From Streptomyces sp. NBC_00536 (GTDB lineage: Bacteria; Actinomycetota; Actinomycetes; Streptomycetales; Streptomycetaceae): a DNA stretch of 64,000 bases. The notes beneath the pieces were generated by a model. It saw only the letters and a list, made by a program, of their open reading frames with translations, made no database searches and had not been told where the DNA came from. Within the stretch, counting starts at the first letter, position 1; every line of letters begins with the position of its first letter. This document shows positions 1 through 8,589 of this stretch, piece by piece. A program made the position numbers and the translations under genes. The stretch spans positions 6,882,001-6,946,000 of the forward strand of contig NZ_CP107819.1 of the NCBI RefSeq assembly GCF_036346295.1. Direction: 5' to 3'.

Positions 1-2
1 GG

Positions 3-818
3 TGGCTGTGGACGCACCGGCACCGGCTGTCGGTGTGCGGCGTCCATGTGGCGACGCCGGAAGAGGTGGCGCACGGCGGATTCGCGCGGGATGCGATCGT
101 GCCGGACGCACCGGCGCCGCTGACCGCCGGGCGGCTCCGGCGCATCACACCGTTCCTGGCGGAACCCGGGACGCCCGCGGGCCTGTGTGTCGGCTTCGGT
201 GCACTGGACCGCTCCCACCACCGGGTGGTGGCCGCCGCCTCGGCGGAGGCCGCCCGGCCGGACTTCCTGCCCCACCACGGTTCGCGCTACGCGCTCGGCC
301 CGCATGCGGGACGGCTGGTGGACGTGCTCACGGCGCGGGGCGGCACGCGGACCACCACCGTGATGGACCCGCGCATCGCACGGTATTCGGAGCCCGCGGT
401 GGCCCGCTGGGTGGGCATGCACTACGACAACGCCTGGACCGGTCAGGGCGAAGGCGAACGCCATCCCCGCGACGTCCGTGTCGCGCGCGCGGACCGGCGC
501 GTCATTCACAACCTGGGGCCGGGCTCCCGGTCACTGGTCTTCGCACTGAACATGTCCGCCCTGCATCTGTCGGACCGGGTCAGTCCCGGTGACAGCCGGA
601 ACGTACCGACCACCGCGCAGCTCCGTGAGTTCCTCGTCGGACATCCGGATGAGGTGTCGCGCATCGTCTGTGCCGTCTGGACGACCGAAGTGGGAGAGCT
701 GGTCGTCCTGCCCGCCGGACTCGCCCTGCACGACGGATCGATGGAGGGCCGCCGGAAACCGTCCAGCGCGCTGGTCTTCGCCGGAACCTTCCCGCGGGGT
801 GCGTTTTCCCGGATGTGA
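3..818 (+). CDS. Putative 2-oxoglutarate/Fe(II)-oxygenase-like protein, 5' end outside window
   Basis: The frame is open from base 3 to the TGA at 816-818. The first in-frame start (GTG at 33) has no ribosome binding site, so the gene probably begins before the window. Numbering from that GTG, residues 130-132 read HYD, His233 follows about 100 residues later, and Arg240/241 lie 7-8 residues beyond. This H-x-D ... H ... R order is the ligand layout of Fe(II)/2-oxoglutarate dioxygenases, which hydroxylate peptides or small molecules. The family call is inference from that spacing; I recognise no closer homologue. It converges on the peptide gene, the two stop codons being directly adjacent (818/819). 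If it belongs to the RiPP locus it could hydroxylate the peptide. Confidence 0.5.
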   Translation, partial: WLWTHRHRLSVCGVHVATPEEVAHGGFARDAIVPDAPAPLTAGRLRRITPFLAEPGTPAGLCVGFGALDRSHHRVVAAASAEAARPDFLPHHGSRYALGPHAGRLVDVLTARGGTRTTTVMDPRIARYSEPAVARWVGMHYDNAWTGQGEGERHPRDVRVARADRRVIHNLGPGSRSLVFALNMSALHLSDRVSPGDSRNVPTTAQLREFLVGHPDEVSRIVCAVWTTEVGELVVLPAGLALHDGSMEGRRKPSSALVFAGTFPRGAFSRM

Positions 819-1007
819 TCAGGCGCTGGAGCGGCTCCAGGTCTGGCTCATCGACTGGAACGCGTGGAAGACGAGGCCACCGTCGCGATCGGTCGGAGTG
901 CCGGCCCGGGGGATCGGCCGCAGCAGCCATTCGAGCTGCTCCCCGTGCGCGAGCAGATCGTCCTCGATGGTGAGTTCCGGGGCGTGTTGGCAGCTCAGGG
1001 ATGGCAC
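819..1007 (-). CDS. Putative RiPP precursor peptide (62 aa)
   Basis: The small gene starts at GTG 1005-1007, seven bases after an AGGAG ribosome binding site (revcomp of 1014-1018), and stops at 819-821. The start lies inside the end of the radical SAM gene (13-bp overlap), so the two are translationally coupled. The peptide begins MPSLSCQHAPELTIEDD, has an acidic leader-like middle (DDLLAHGEQLEWLL), and ends with an aromatic/Ser-rich tail containing FQS and WSR, then SRSSA. Aromatic-x-Ser and aromatic-x-Arg triplets are the kind of site that cyclophane-forming radical SAM enzymes crosslink; this is inference. The size, position and coupling fit a precursor better than a stand-alone protein. 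It is not a classical FxSxx-COOH peptide because FQS is not at the very C-terminus. Confidence 0.62.
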   Translation of the reverse strand: MPSLSCQHAPELTIEDDLLAHGEQLEWLLRPIPRAGTPTDRDGGLVFHAFQSMSQTWSRSSA

Positions 1008-2110
1008 AGTAACGCTCCTTCGGTCTTCGCTTGATGGAGGTTCCGGCAGAAATTCGTCTCGGTGCCGTCGAGCCGCCCGAGTTCGAAGTACTTGTTCGCG
1101 GGCCAGCTTCCGCCACAGGCGACGGCATAGCGGCAGGTTCGGCGACAGGCGTCCACGCCGGCGAGGGCCTCGCGGACCCACGGGACCGAGCCCGCCCCGC
1201 TCAGCAGCTCCTCAAGGGGATGCCGCAGCACGTTGCCCACCGTGAAGGCCCCGTGACGTGGATGCCGGAAGCCCGCCAGGTCCGGGGACATGACCGTCAC
1301 TTCGCCGTTGTACGACACGGCGGGAATGGGCTCCACGGGCATGCTCAGGACCTCCGCGGCGGTGATCCCGGATCGCACCGCGTCGTAGGAGTTCGCCACC
1401 GATTCGAGTTCCCGCAGCCGCACCACGGGGTTCGCCCGCCACCGCGTGAAGAGCTCGGCGAAGAAGCCCACCCATGCGCTCCTGTCCGCCGATGAGCCTT
1501 CGCCATGGGCGCCCTTCGTCTCCTCGGGCAGGATTCCCAGCACCTCCGCTCCGATGTCGCAGGCGTGGGCGTAGACCAGCCGGGCGACCTCGGGCGCGGG
1601 ATCGCGCACCACGGACAGCAGGTGAAAGGGGATCCCCCGGCTCCGCAGCACCGCGATCCCGGCCGCGATCCTTCGCCAGGCGGGGTGGCCCCCGCGGGTG
1701 ACCCTGTCCGCGTTCATGGCCCGTGGCCCGTCCATGCTCACGGACACCCGGACGCCGTACCGGTCGAACAGATCGCACCAGGCCCCATCGATCAAGGTCG
1801 CATTCGTCTGGATCTGATGTGCGGTGCCGGGAGGCCAGTCGGAGAGCAGCTCGCCGAACTTCCGGACACCGACCGTGAGCGGCTCTCCCGCATGCCAGAG
1901 GACCCCGACCTCGTGCCCCGAGTCCCGCCAGCGGGCCACGGCCCCGGCGGCGGCGCGGTTGACGGTGGCCGGCATGTCCAGGCGCTCGGCCCGGTCGGGC
2001 AGGTAGCAATATCTGCAGTCAAGATTGCAGAAGGTCGTCGGCTGCATCACCAGAACGGACGGTCGCAGCCCGAGAGCCGCCCCACTGTCACCGCTGGACG
2101 CCGCGTGCAC
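995..2110 (-). CDS. Radical SAM/SPASM peptide maturase
   Basis: Encodes a radical SAM enzyme of about 371 residues. The cluster motif CNLDCRYCY (Cys about 28, 32, 35) binds the 4Fe-4S/SAM centre. The C-terminal SPASM-type cysteines lie in DACRRTCRYAVACGG and GTETNFC with a PANKYFELG stretch between them, the pattern of peptide maturases such as the GrrM/AmcB-like cyclophane group (family comparison from memory). It would use SAM radicals to crosslink the peptide encoded immediately downstream. GTG 2108-2110 is preferred: an AGGAGG sits six bases upstream, whereas the GTG at 2114-2116 abuts it. A leucine TTA codon at 1010-1012, rare in Streptomyces, suggests dependence on the bldA tRNA and developmental timing. 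Confidence 0.85.
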   Translation of the reverse strand: MHAASSGDSGAALGLRPSVLVMQPTTFCNLDCRYCYLPDRAERLDMPATVNRAAAGAVARWRDSGHEVGVLWHAGEPLTVGVRKFGELLSDWPPGTAHQIQTNATLIDGAWCDLFDRYGVRVSVSMDGPRAMNADRVTRGGHPAWRRIAAGIAVLRSRGIPFHLLSVVRDPAPEVARLVYAHACDIGAEVLGILPEETKGAHGEGSSADRSAWVGFFAELFTRWRANPVVRLRELESVANSYDAVRSGITAAEVLSMPVEPIPAVSYNGEVTVMSPDLAGFRHPRHGAFTVGNVLRHPLEELLSGAGSVPWVREALAGVDACRRTCRYAVACGGSWPANKYFELGRLDGTETNFCRNLHQAKTEGALLCHP

Positions 2111-2247
2111 GCACACCCTCCTACGGTCTTCGTACGGGGCGATTTTTCATGGAACGGGGTCGCGGCCGAGCGTGTCAATGCCGTGGACAGCGTTCCGCGC
2201 GCCCTCGTACGCTGGATCCCCGACTTTCGGACGATTGATGCGGCCTC

Positions 2248-4470
2248 ATGAAAGATCGTGTTGATCCACATCCATCCGGCGGCTCGCACAATGAGTTTCC
2301 CGGTACCGCCGACAACGTCGTCCAGGCGGGCCACGTTTCCGGTGGTGTGCACTTCCACACCGGACGGCCCGCTCCGGTGACGGTGGCGGTGGCGGTCACA
2401 GTGCCGCGGCAACTTCCCCCGAAACCCACCCACTTCGTCGGCCGTACGGCCGAACTGGCCCGGCTCGACGCGCTCCTCGCGGCCTCCGGTGCCGGGGAAC
2501 CGGCAACCCTGCTGATCGCGGCGGTCGTCGGCGGCGCGGGAGTGGGCAAGTCGGCGCTCGCCGTCCACTGGGCCCACGCCGTGCGCGACCGCTTTCCGGA
2601 CGGTCACCTCTACCTCAACCTCCAGGGCTACGACGCCGGCCCTCCGCTGACCCCCCACCAGGCCCTGCAGAATTTCCTCGTGAGTCTGGATGTGCCTCCG
2701 GGCAGCATCCCGCCGGACCTGGACGCCAGGGCGGCCCTGTACCGCCACGTCGTCAGCGGGCGACGCCTCGTCATCTTTCTGGACAATGCGCGCAGCGCCG
2801 CCCAGTTGCGTCCGCTCCTCCCCGGCACCTCGGGGTCCTTGATGCTCGTGACCAGCCGGAGCCAGCTGTCCGGTCTTGTCGTCCGCGAGGGGGCCCGACG
2901 CATCGTCGTCGGCCCGCTCGCCCCCCGGGACGCGACCGAGCTGATGCGTTCCATCCTGGGCGGGGAACGCGTCGACGCGGAACCCGTGGCGTCCGCCAGG
3001 CTGGCGAGCCATTGTTTCCACCTTCCCCTGGCCCTGCGCATCGCGGCCGAGCGGGCGGCGCTCCATCCGCAGGTGCCCCTCGACGCCCTGGCCCGCGAAC
3101 TCGGCTCCGAAGGCCGCCGGTTGGACGTCCTGACCACCTACGACGACGACGAGACGACGGCGATCCGAGAAGTGTTCTCCTGGTCGTACCGCGAACTTTC
3201 CCCCATGGCGGCGCGGACCTTTCGCCTTCTCGGACTGGTTTCAGGTCCCGAGGTCAGCGTGCCGGCAGCCGCGGCCCTCACGGGACTCCCGCCCCATCAG
3301 AGCGCCCGTGTCCTCGGCGGGCTCGCCGGCCTGCATCTCCTTGAGCCGGCGGGCCCGGATCGCTACCGGTTCCACGACCTGCTGCGCGACTACGCGCGCG
3401 AGCGCGTGTCCGAGGAATCCCCGCAGGACCGCTCGGCCGCTCTTCGGCGTCTGCTGACGTGGTATCTGTTCACGGCTGAGCAGGCCGCCGCGCACCTCGA
3501 CGTCCGCAGGGGGCCGACGCCCTTCGACCGGACGCCCGGCGAGCGTCCCCCACCTGAGCTGACCATCGCCTTCCCGTCCCGCGCCGCGGCGATGGGCTGG
3601 TGTGAGACGGAGTTCCCGAATCTCCTCGCGGCCTGCCGCCAGGCCGCCGAGGTGGGCGAGTTCGTCGTGGCGTGGCAGTTGCCGATCGCCCTCAGGTCCT
3701 TCTTCCAGCTGCGACGGCCGACCACCGACTGGGTCACGGCCTCCGAGACGGCCGTGGCCGCCGCCCGCCGCCTGGGCGACGTACATGCCGAGGCGATCAC
3801 CTTGCGGTCCCTCGGGGCCGCCCTCTCCTACCGCGGGTCGTACGAGGAGAGCCTGCGGCGCAACCGTGAGGCCCTCGCCCTCAGCCGGGAGACCGGCGAG
3901 GACGAAGGGTGGTGCCTGAACAGCATCGGGGACTGTCTGGTGTCGCTCGGTCGTTTCGACGAGGCGATCGAGCATCTGAGTCGCGCTCTGATCACCGCCG
4001 AACGCAACGGCGATGCCGCTCTGGCCGCGCACTCCCTGGAGAACATCGCCCCCGCGTACAGCGCCCTGGGGCGCCATACCGGCCAAGGCGAAGCGATCGA
4101 GTCCCTGCAGCGGTCTCTGGCGATCTTCCGTGACCTCGGTCGTGCTTACGGAGAAGCGCTGGTCCTGGACAAGCTCGCCGACACCTACCTCTCCCTGCGC
4201 CGCTTCGACGAAGCGGTCCGCTTCGCCGCACAGGCGCTCGCGCTGCACCAGGAACTCGGCAATCGCCTCAGCGAGGCCGCCACCTCGCGCATTCTCGCGC
4301 GCGCCTTCAAGGGCAGGGGCCAATTCACCGAAGCACGGCCCCACTTGCTCCGCGCGCTCGCGACCCTCGAAGACCTCGGTCACCCCGATGCGGCCGACGT
4401 GCGGGGCGAGCTGCTCGACTGCGAGGGCCGGTGTGATGCCGTGATCAGCGAGCAGCGGACCGCCGACTGA
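2248..4470 (+). CDS. NB-ARC ATPase with TPR repeats
   Basis: 740-residue STAND-type protein. The N-terminal 45 residues contain the NVVQAG..SGGVHFH stretch common in this Streptomyces family. The NB-ARC domain (about 60-350) has a P-loop GGAGVGKS near 93 and a FLDNAR Walker-B-like strand. C-terminal TPR repeats (about 470-720) are seen as repeated A-x-x-L-x-x-x-G-x-x-x-x-A helices. No SARP or HTH DNA-binding domain is present, unlike AfsR. Such proteins act as ATP-driven signalling or scaffold proteins. It is transcribed divergently from the radical SAM gene across a 130-bp gap. TPR proteins accompany several actinobacterial cyclophane RiPP loci (FxsT-type), so a link is possible but unproven. 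No clear ribosome binding site precedes ATG 2248; it may be leaderless. Confidence 0.8.
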   Translation: MKDRVDPHPSGGSHNEFPGTADNVVQAGHVSGGVHFHTGRPAPVTVAVAVTVPRQLPPKPTHFVGRTAELARLDALLAASGAGEPATLLIAAVVGGAGVGKSALAVHWAHAVRDRFPDGHLYLNLQGYDAGPPLTPHQALQNFLVSLDVPPGSIPPDLDARAALYRHVVSGRRLVIFLDNARSAAQLRPLLPGTSGSLMLVTSRSQLSGLVVREGARRIVVGPLAPRDATELMRSILGGERVDAEPVASARLASHCFHLPLALRIAAERAALHPQVPLDALARELGSEGRRLDVLTTYDDDETTAIREVFSWSYRELSPMAARTFRLLGLVSGPEVSVPAAAALTGLPPHQSARVLGGLAGLHLLEPAGPDRYRFHDLLRDYARERVSEESPQDRSAALRRLLTWYLFTAEQAAAHLDVRRGPTPFDRTPGERPPPELTIAFPSRAAAMGWCETEFPNLLAACRQAAEVGEFVVAWQLPIALRSFFQLRRPTTDWVTASETAVAAARRLGDVHAEAITLRSLGAALSYRGSYEESLRRNREALALSRETGEDEGWCLNSIGDCLVSLGRFDEAIEHLSRALITAERNGDAALAAHSLENIAPAYSALGRHTGQGEAIESLQRSLAIFRDLGRAYGEALVLDKLADTYLSLRRFDEAVRFAAQALALHQELGNRLSEAATSRILARAFKGRGQFTEARPHLLRALATLEDLGHPDAADVRGELLDCEGRCDAVISEQRTAD

Positions 4471-4510
4471 TCACGACATCACACACGGGTCCGACGTCAC
4501 ACACGGGTCC

Positions 4511-4549
4511 TACGAGGTCCTACGAGGTCCTACGAGGTCTTACGAGGCC
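4511..4549. repeat. 10-bp tandem repeat (TACGAGGTCC)
   Basis: Four consecutive copies of a TACGAGGTCC unit, the last degenerate, span the intergenic gap and run into the last codons of the SGNH hydrolase gene, whose TAA stop at 4540-4542 lies within it. Just before it (4481-4510) an ACACGGGTCC motif is also duplicated. It looks like slippage expansion between two convergent genes; no function is evident. Confidence 0.8.
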
Positions 4550-5730
4550 GGGGTCAGGTACATCCCGCTCTGGTCGCCCCCGGCGGTGTTGCGGCAGCCG
4601 AAGGTGCCGCCCGCGGGCTGCGCGTAGATCAGCGAGAGGCAGCGCCCGACGGCCAGCTGCCCGAAGTAGTTCGGGTGCATGTCCTCCTGGATGGGCCCCT
4701 GGGTCTCGCTGCTGTCGATCCAGCGCGCCCATTCGCTCGTCCTGGCCGACGCGGGCGCCGCCGTGGTCACCTGCTTGCTGGCCTTGGCGCAGACCTCACG
4801 GCCCTGCATCATGTCCCGCAGGTCGAGGAACTCCGTGCCCTTGGACGTGGCCACCGCCTTCAGCCGGTTCGCGATCTGCGGCACGAGCGAGTCGCGCGCC
4901 CAGTCGGAGTCCTTGTTCCAGAAGGGGCAGCCGCCGGTGTTCACCCGGCTCCAGTCGCTCTGCGTGTAGCGGTTCTCGGCGCCGCGCGGGATCGGCGACG
5001 GGTAGGACTGCAGCACGATGCGGTACGCGCTGTCGGCGTACCCGGCGCCGCGCATCACGGCGCGGATCTCGTCGACGGACTTGCCGACCTTCGCCATGAC
5101 GGCGTCCATCTGCTGGTCGACCACCTGCTGCTGGTCGTCGTAGCAGTAGGAGCCCCAGAGCACGAAGTCGTACGCGCACTCTTTGATGATGTCGGCGAAG
5201 CCGAGGTCGTTGCCGCCCACGGACAGCGCGATGACCTTGACGTTGTTGGCCGCGGCCACCCCGGCGAGCTGATCGGCCTGCGGGGCCTCGCCCTTGAAGG
5301 ACACCCCGCCGTTCGAGGCGCGGAACACGTTGTCGGTGACCGCCCCGGAGCAGGCCAGGTTGACCGCCACGTCGGCGACCGGCCCCGCGCTGCGGACCTC
5401 GGCCGAGTCCGAACGGTCGCAGCCGCCCGCGGTGGCGCCGTATACCTTCGACGGGTCGTAGCTGCTGCCGCTGACCGAGGCGCGGTCGGTGCCGGTCCGA
5501 CTGCCGGTGTTGGTCAGGCTGTTGCCCTTCCAGCGACCGGCCTCGCCGGAGATGTAGCTGTCGCCCATGGAGACCACGGCGGTGGGCCCGTTGCCCGGAC
5601 TGGCGGCGGCGGTCCCGGCCCCGCCCGCCAGCAGGGCGCTGAAGGCGAGCGGAAGGACCAGTCCGGCCCCGGCGAGTCGTCGCACACGACGGCCGGTCCG
5701 GGTCTTGCTGACGGTGCGGAATCCGATCAC
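4540..5730 (-). CDS. Secreted SGNH/GDSL-family hydrolase
   Basis: Encodes a 396-residue exported esterase/lipase-like protein. GTG 5728-5730 is chosen because an AGGAG lies seven bases upstream; the upstream ATG at 5754 has none. The N-terminus is a typical Sec signal (RRVRR, hydrophobic stretch, ALLAGGAGTAAASPG). Block I is VSMGDSYISGE (catalytic Ser), block III is SVGGNDLGF, and the C-terminal DMHPNYFGQ supplies the Asp/His pair, together defining the SGNH fold. Several cysteines in the mature part suggest disulfides, as in secreted actinobacterial lipases. The substrate cannot be told from sequence. It is monocistronic and convergent with the NB-ARC gene. Confidence 0.85.
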   Translation of the reverse strand: MIGFRTVSKTRTGRRVRRLAGAGLVLPLAFSALLAGGAGTAAASPGNGPTAVVSMGDSYISGEAGRWKGNSLTNTGSRTGTDRASVSGSSYDPSKVYGATAGGCDRSDSAEVRSAGPVADVAVNLACSGAVTDNVFRASNGGVSFKGEAPQADQLAGVAAANNVKVIALSVGGNDLGFADIIKECAYDFVLWGSYCYDDQQQVVDQQMDAVMAKVGKSVDEIRAVMRGAGYADSAYRIVLQSYPSPIPRGAENRYTQSDWSRVNTGGCPFWNKDSDWARDSLVPQIANRLKAVATSKGTEFLDLRDMMQGREVCAKASKQVTTAAPASARTSEWARWIDSSETQGPIQEDMHPNYFGQLAVGRCLSLIYAQPAGGTFGCRNTAGGDQSGMYLTPAS

Positions 5731-5965
5731 TGCGGAACTCCTGCGGTCGGCCATGCCGGAGTCGGGAACAACGTCCGCGCATGGCTGGGTAAGTGGGGGT
5801 TACCTCCGGCCGGTGGCAAGCGGAAACGTGCCACGCCGCGCGTTGTTACCGCTAGGTAGCCGCATATTACGATGAGGTAACACCCGACCGTACGTTCGGT
5901 CTTGCCTGGTGGGCGGCGGCGCCGGGGCGGCGGGGTGGAACGTGAAAACGGGGTGGAACGTGAAA

Positions 5966-6004
5966 AAGGTCCGGCCCGGTACCTGGGGTACCGGGCCGGA
6001 CCTT
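5966..6004. terminator. Terminator-like hairpin after aceB
   Basis: A perfect 18-bp stem (5966-5983 with 5987-6004) closed by a TGG loop lies 59 bp beyond the aceB stop. It is preceded on the plus strand by A residues (T-rich after the stem for aceB transcripts). A direct repeat (GGGGTGGAACGTGAAAA, twice, about 5932-5966) sits beside it. The rest of the 5731-6062 gap holds the SGNH promoter region, in which I recognise no specific operator. Confidence 0.8.
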
Positions 6005-6062
6005 CGTGGCCGTCGGGGGTTCGGCTGCTGTGCGAGTTCAGCCGAGGGCCGGGGCCGGAGTG

Positions 6063-7682
6063 TCAGCCGGTGAGCTGGTCGTACGCGGGGAGGGTGAGGA
6101 AGTCCGCGTAGTCCGCGTCGAGGGCGACCTGGAGGAGCAGGTCGTGGGCCTGCTGCCACTTGCCGTTCGCGAATGCTTCCTCGCCGACCTCGGCGCGGAT
6201 CGCCGTGAGTTCGGCGGCGGCGACCTCGCGGGCCAGGTCCGCGGTGGCCAGGGTGCCGTTCTCGAAGACGACGCCCGCGTTGATCCACTGCCAGATCTGC
6301 GAGCGCGAGATCTCGGCGGTGGCGGCGTCCTCCATCAGGCCGAAGATGCCGACGGCGCCCAGGCCGCGCAGCCACGCCTCGATGTAACGGATGCCGACCT
6401 GCACGGCGTTGCGCAGGCCCTCGTACGTCGGCTTCGCGTCCAGCGAGTCGATCGCGATCAGTTCGCCCGGGGCGACCGAGACGTCCTCGCGCAGCCGGTC
6501 CTTCTGGTTCGGCTTGGCGCCGAGCACCGCGTCGAAGGAGGCCATCGCGATCGGGACCAGGTCGGGGTGGGCGACCCAGGAGCCGTCGAAGCCGTCGCCC
6601 GCCTCGCGGTCCTTGTCGGCCTTGACCTTCTCGAAGGCGACCTTGTTGATCTCGGCGTCCTTGCGGGACGGGATGAAGGCCGCCATGCCGCCGATGGCGT
6701 GCGCGCCGCGCTTGTGGCAGGTGCGCACGAGCAGTTCGGTGTACGCCCGCATGAACGGGGCGGTCATCGTGACCGCGTTGCGGTCCGGCAGGACGAACTT
6801 CTCGCCGCCGTCGCGGAAGTTCTTCACGATCGAGAAGAGGTAGTCCCAGCGGCCCGCGTTCAGGCCGGCCGCGTGGTCGCGCAGCTCGTAGAGGATCTCC
6901 TCCATCTCGTACGCGGCGGTGATCGTCTCGATGAGGACGGTCGCGCGGACGGTGCCCTGCGGGATGCCGACGTAGTCCTGCGCGAAGACGAAGATCTCGT
7001 TCCAGAGGCGCGCCTCCAGGTGGGACTCGGTCTTCGGCAGGTAGAAGTACGGGCCCTTGCCGAGGTCGATCAGGCGCTGCGCGTTGTGGAAGAAGTAGAG
7101 GCCGAAGTCCACGAGGGCGCCGGGGACCGGGCGGCCGTCGATCTGGAGGTGGCGCTCCTGCAGGTGCCAGCCGCGCGGGCGCATGACGACCGTGGCGAGC
7201 TGCTCCGCGGGCTTCAGGGCGTACGACTTGCCCGTGCGCGCGTCGGTGAAGTCGATCCGGCGCTCGTAGGCGTCGATCAGGTTGAGCTGGCCGGTGACGA
7301 CGTTCTCCCAGGTGGGAGCCGAGGCGTCCTCGAAGTCCGCGAGCCAGACCTTGGCGCCCGAGTTCAGGGCGTTGATGGTCATCTTCCGGTCGGTGGGACC
7401 GGTGATCTCCACGCGGCGGTCGTTGAGCGCGGCCGGGGCCGGCGCGACCTTCCAGTCGCCCTCGCGGATCTCCCGGGTGTCCGGGAGGAAGTCGAGGCTG
7501 GAGGTGCGGGCGATCTCGGCGCGCCGGTCGGCGCGGCGGGCGAGCAGCTCGTCACGGCGGGGGGTGAACCGCCGGTGCAGCTCGGCCACGAAGGCGAGGG
7601 CCGCTTCGGTGAGGACCTCGTCCTGCCGGGGCAGGGGCTCGGCATCGACGATGGCCAGCGGGGACGGCGCTGGTGCGGACAT
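6063..7682 (-). CDS. aceB: Malate synthase A
   Basis: Condenses glyoxylate with acetyl-CoA to malate, the second step of the glyoxylate bypass and the outlet for glyoxylate from allantoin breakdown. The 539-residue protein has the family signature RDHAAGLNAGRWDYLFS, the GTVRATVLIET strand with the catalytic Arg, and the DFEDASAPTWEN motif; the length is normal for form A. The start is ATG 7680-7682 with an AAGGAG eight bases upstream; a longer frame to 7838 lacks this support. An AllR-like box lies about 150 bp upstream (7831-7845), suggesting co-regulation with allB/alc. No isocitrate lyase gene is in the window. Confidence 0.95.
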   Translation of the reverse strand: MSAPAPSPLAIVDAEPLPRQDEVLTEAALAFVAELHRRFTPRRDELLARRADRRAEIARTSSLDFLPDTREIREGDWKVAPAPAALNDRRVEITGPTDRKMTINALNSGAKVWLADFEDASAPTWENVVTGQLNLIDAYERRIDFTDARTGKSYALKPAEQLATVVMRPRGWHLQERHLQIDGRPVPGALVDFGLYFFHNAQRLIDLGKGPYFYLPKTESHLEARLWNEIFVFAQDYVGIPQGTVRATVLIETITAAYEMEEILYELRDHAAGLNAGRWDYLFSIVKNFRDGGEKFVLPDRNAVTMTAPFMRAYTELLVRTCHKRGAHAIGGMAAFIPSRKDAEINKVAFEKVKADKDREAGDGFDGSWVAHPDLVPIAMASFDAVLGAKPNQKDRLREDVSVAPGELIAIDSLDAKPTYEGLRNAVQVGIRYIEAWLRGLGAVGIFGLMEDAATAEISRSQIWQWINAGVVFENGTLATADLAREVAAAELTAIRAEVGEEAFANGKWQQAHDLLLQVALDADYADFLTLPAYDQLTG

Positions 7683-7830
7683 AACTGTCACTCCTTCAGC
7701 GGCGGTGCCTGGCGGCCGCGGGGGAATGCTCGCGCATGCGGCACGCAGTGCCGCGGACTGGAGAGAGTTCCGTGAAACGGTCGCGGGCGCCGTCTGTGGT
7801 TCAGGGCGCTTCTGACCAGTGGATAGTAAT

Positions 7831-7845
7831 TTCCTCATGGTGGAA
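7831..7845. promoter_or_regulatory. AllR-like operator upstream of aceB
   Basis: TTCCTCATGGTGGAA is a near-perfect 15-bp palindrome of the IclR-family type. It differs from the TTCCATCCTGTGGAA box in the allR-allB intergenic region only at one arm base and in the spacer. It sits upstream of the aceB start in the 7683-7932 gap. AllR control of aceB and allantoin genes is documented in S. coelicolor; transfer to this site is inference. Confidence 0.55.
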
Positions 7846-7932
7846 GTTCAATGGTTTGTTGATGTCGAGATTCTCCGGGTCGACAGATTCCGCCCTCCGG
7901 TGGCCCTGGGTGCCACCGCGGTCACACGGCGC

Positions 7933-8589
7933 TCAACCGAGACGCGCCAGGTCGGGGGGCGTGTCGATGTCGAAAGCCTCCGCGACGTCCGCGCATTCCA
8001 CGAGGACCAGCTCGTCGGCGTGTCGCGACAGGTGCACCCGGGCGCCCTTGTCGCCCGTCGCCGTCGCCGCGATGTCCGGCCAGCGGTCCGCCCCGAAGAG
8101 CACAGGGTGGCCGCGCTCGCCCTCGTACGCCGCGGCGACCAGACTCGCGGGGGAGCGGTACGCCGCCCGGACCCGGGCCACCGCCACCGCGCCGATGCCC
8201 GGCTGGTCCACCAGCGACACCAGGGCCGCGGCCGCGTCCGTACCGGCCAGCGAGGCGAGCCCCACCCGCAGTGAAGAGCCCATGCCCTCGGCCCAGTCGG
8301 GGTTGTCGACCACCACGCAGCCCGCCAGGTCCGCCCGGGCGCGCACCTCGTCCGCCGAGGCGCCCAGCACGACGTGCACCGGAGCGCAGCCCGCCTCGCG
8401 CAGCACCCGGACCGCGTTCTCGACCAGGGGCCGGCCGTGGTGGGGCAGCAGGGCCTTGGGGCGCCCGCCGAGCCGCCGCCCGCCGCCCGCCGCGAGCAGC
8501 AGCCCCGCGATCACGGGGCGGGCGGAGGAGTCGTGGACTGCGGGGACGGGAGGAGCCGGTACGGCGGCTGAGGCCGAGGTGTCTGACAT
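7933..8589 (-). CDS. MobA-like NTP transferase family protein
   Basis: 218-residue nucleotidyltransferase of the MobA/MocA type. The N-terminal LAAGGGRRLGGRPKALL is the glycine-rich nucleotide-binding loop with the conserved Lys. VVDNPDWAEGMGSSL and LVSLVDQPG follow in the order seen in molybdenum-cofactor cytidylyltransferases, the DQP carrying the metal-binding Asp. It would transfer a nucleotide onto molybdopterin or another cofactor. A link to purine catabolism (molybdenum-dependent xanthine dehydrogenase feeds allantoin) fits the nearby all genes but is inference. It is followed by the aceB promoter region. Confidence 0.8.
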   Translation of the reverse strand: MSDTSASAAVPAPPVPAVHDSSARPVIAGLLLAAGGGRRLGGRPKALLPHHGRPLVENAVRVLREAGCAPVHVVLGASADEVRARADLAGCVVVDNPDWAEGMGSSLRVGLASLAGTDAAAALVSLVDQPGIGAVAVARVRAAYRSPASLVAAAYEGERGHPVLFGADRWPDIAATATGDKGARVHLSRHADELVLVECADVAEAFDIDTPPDLARLG

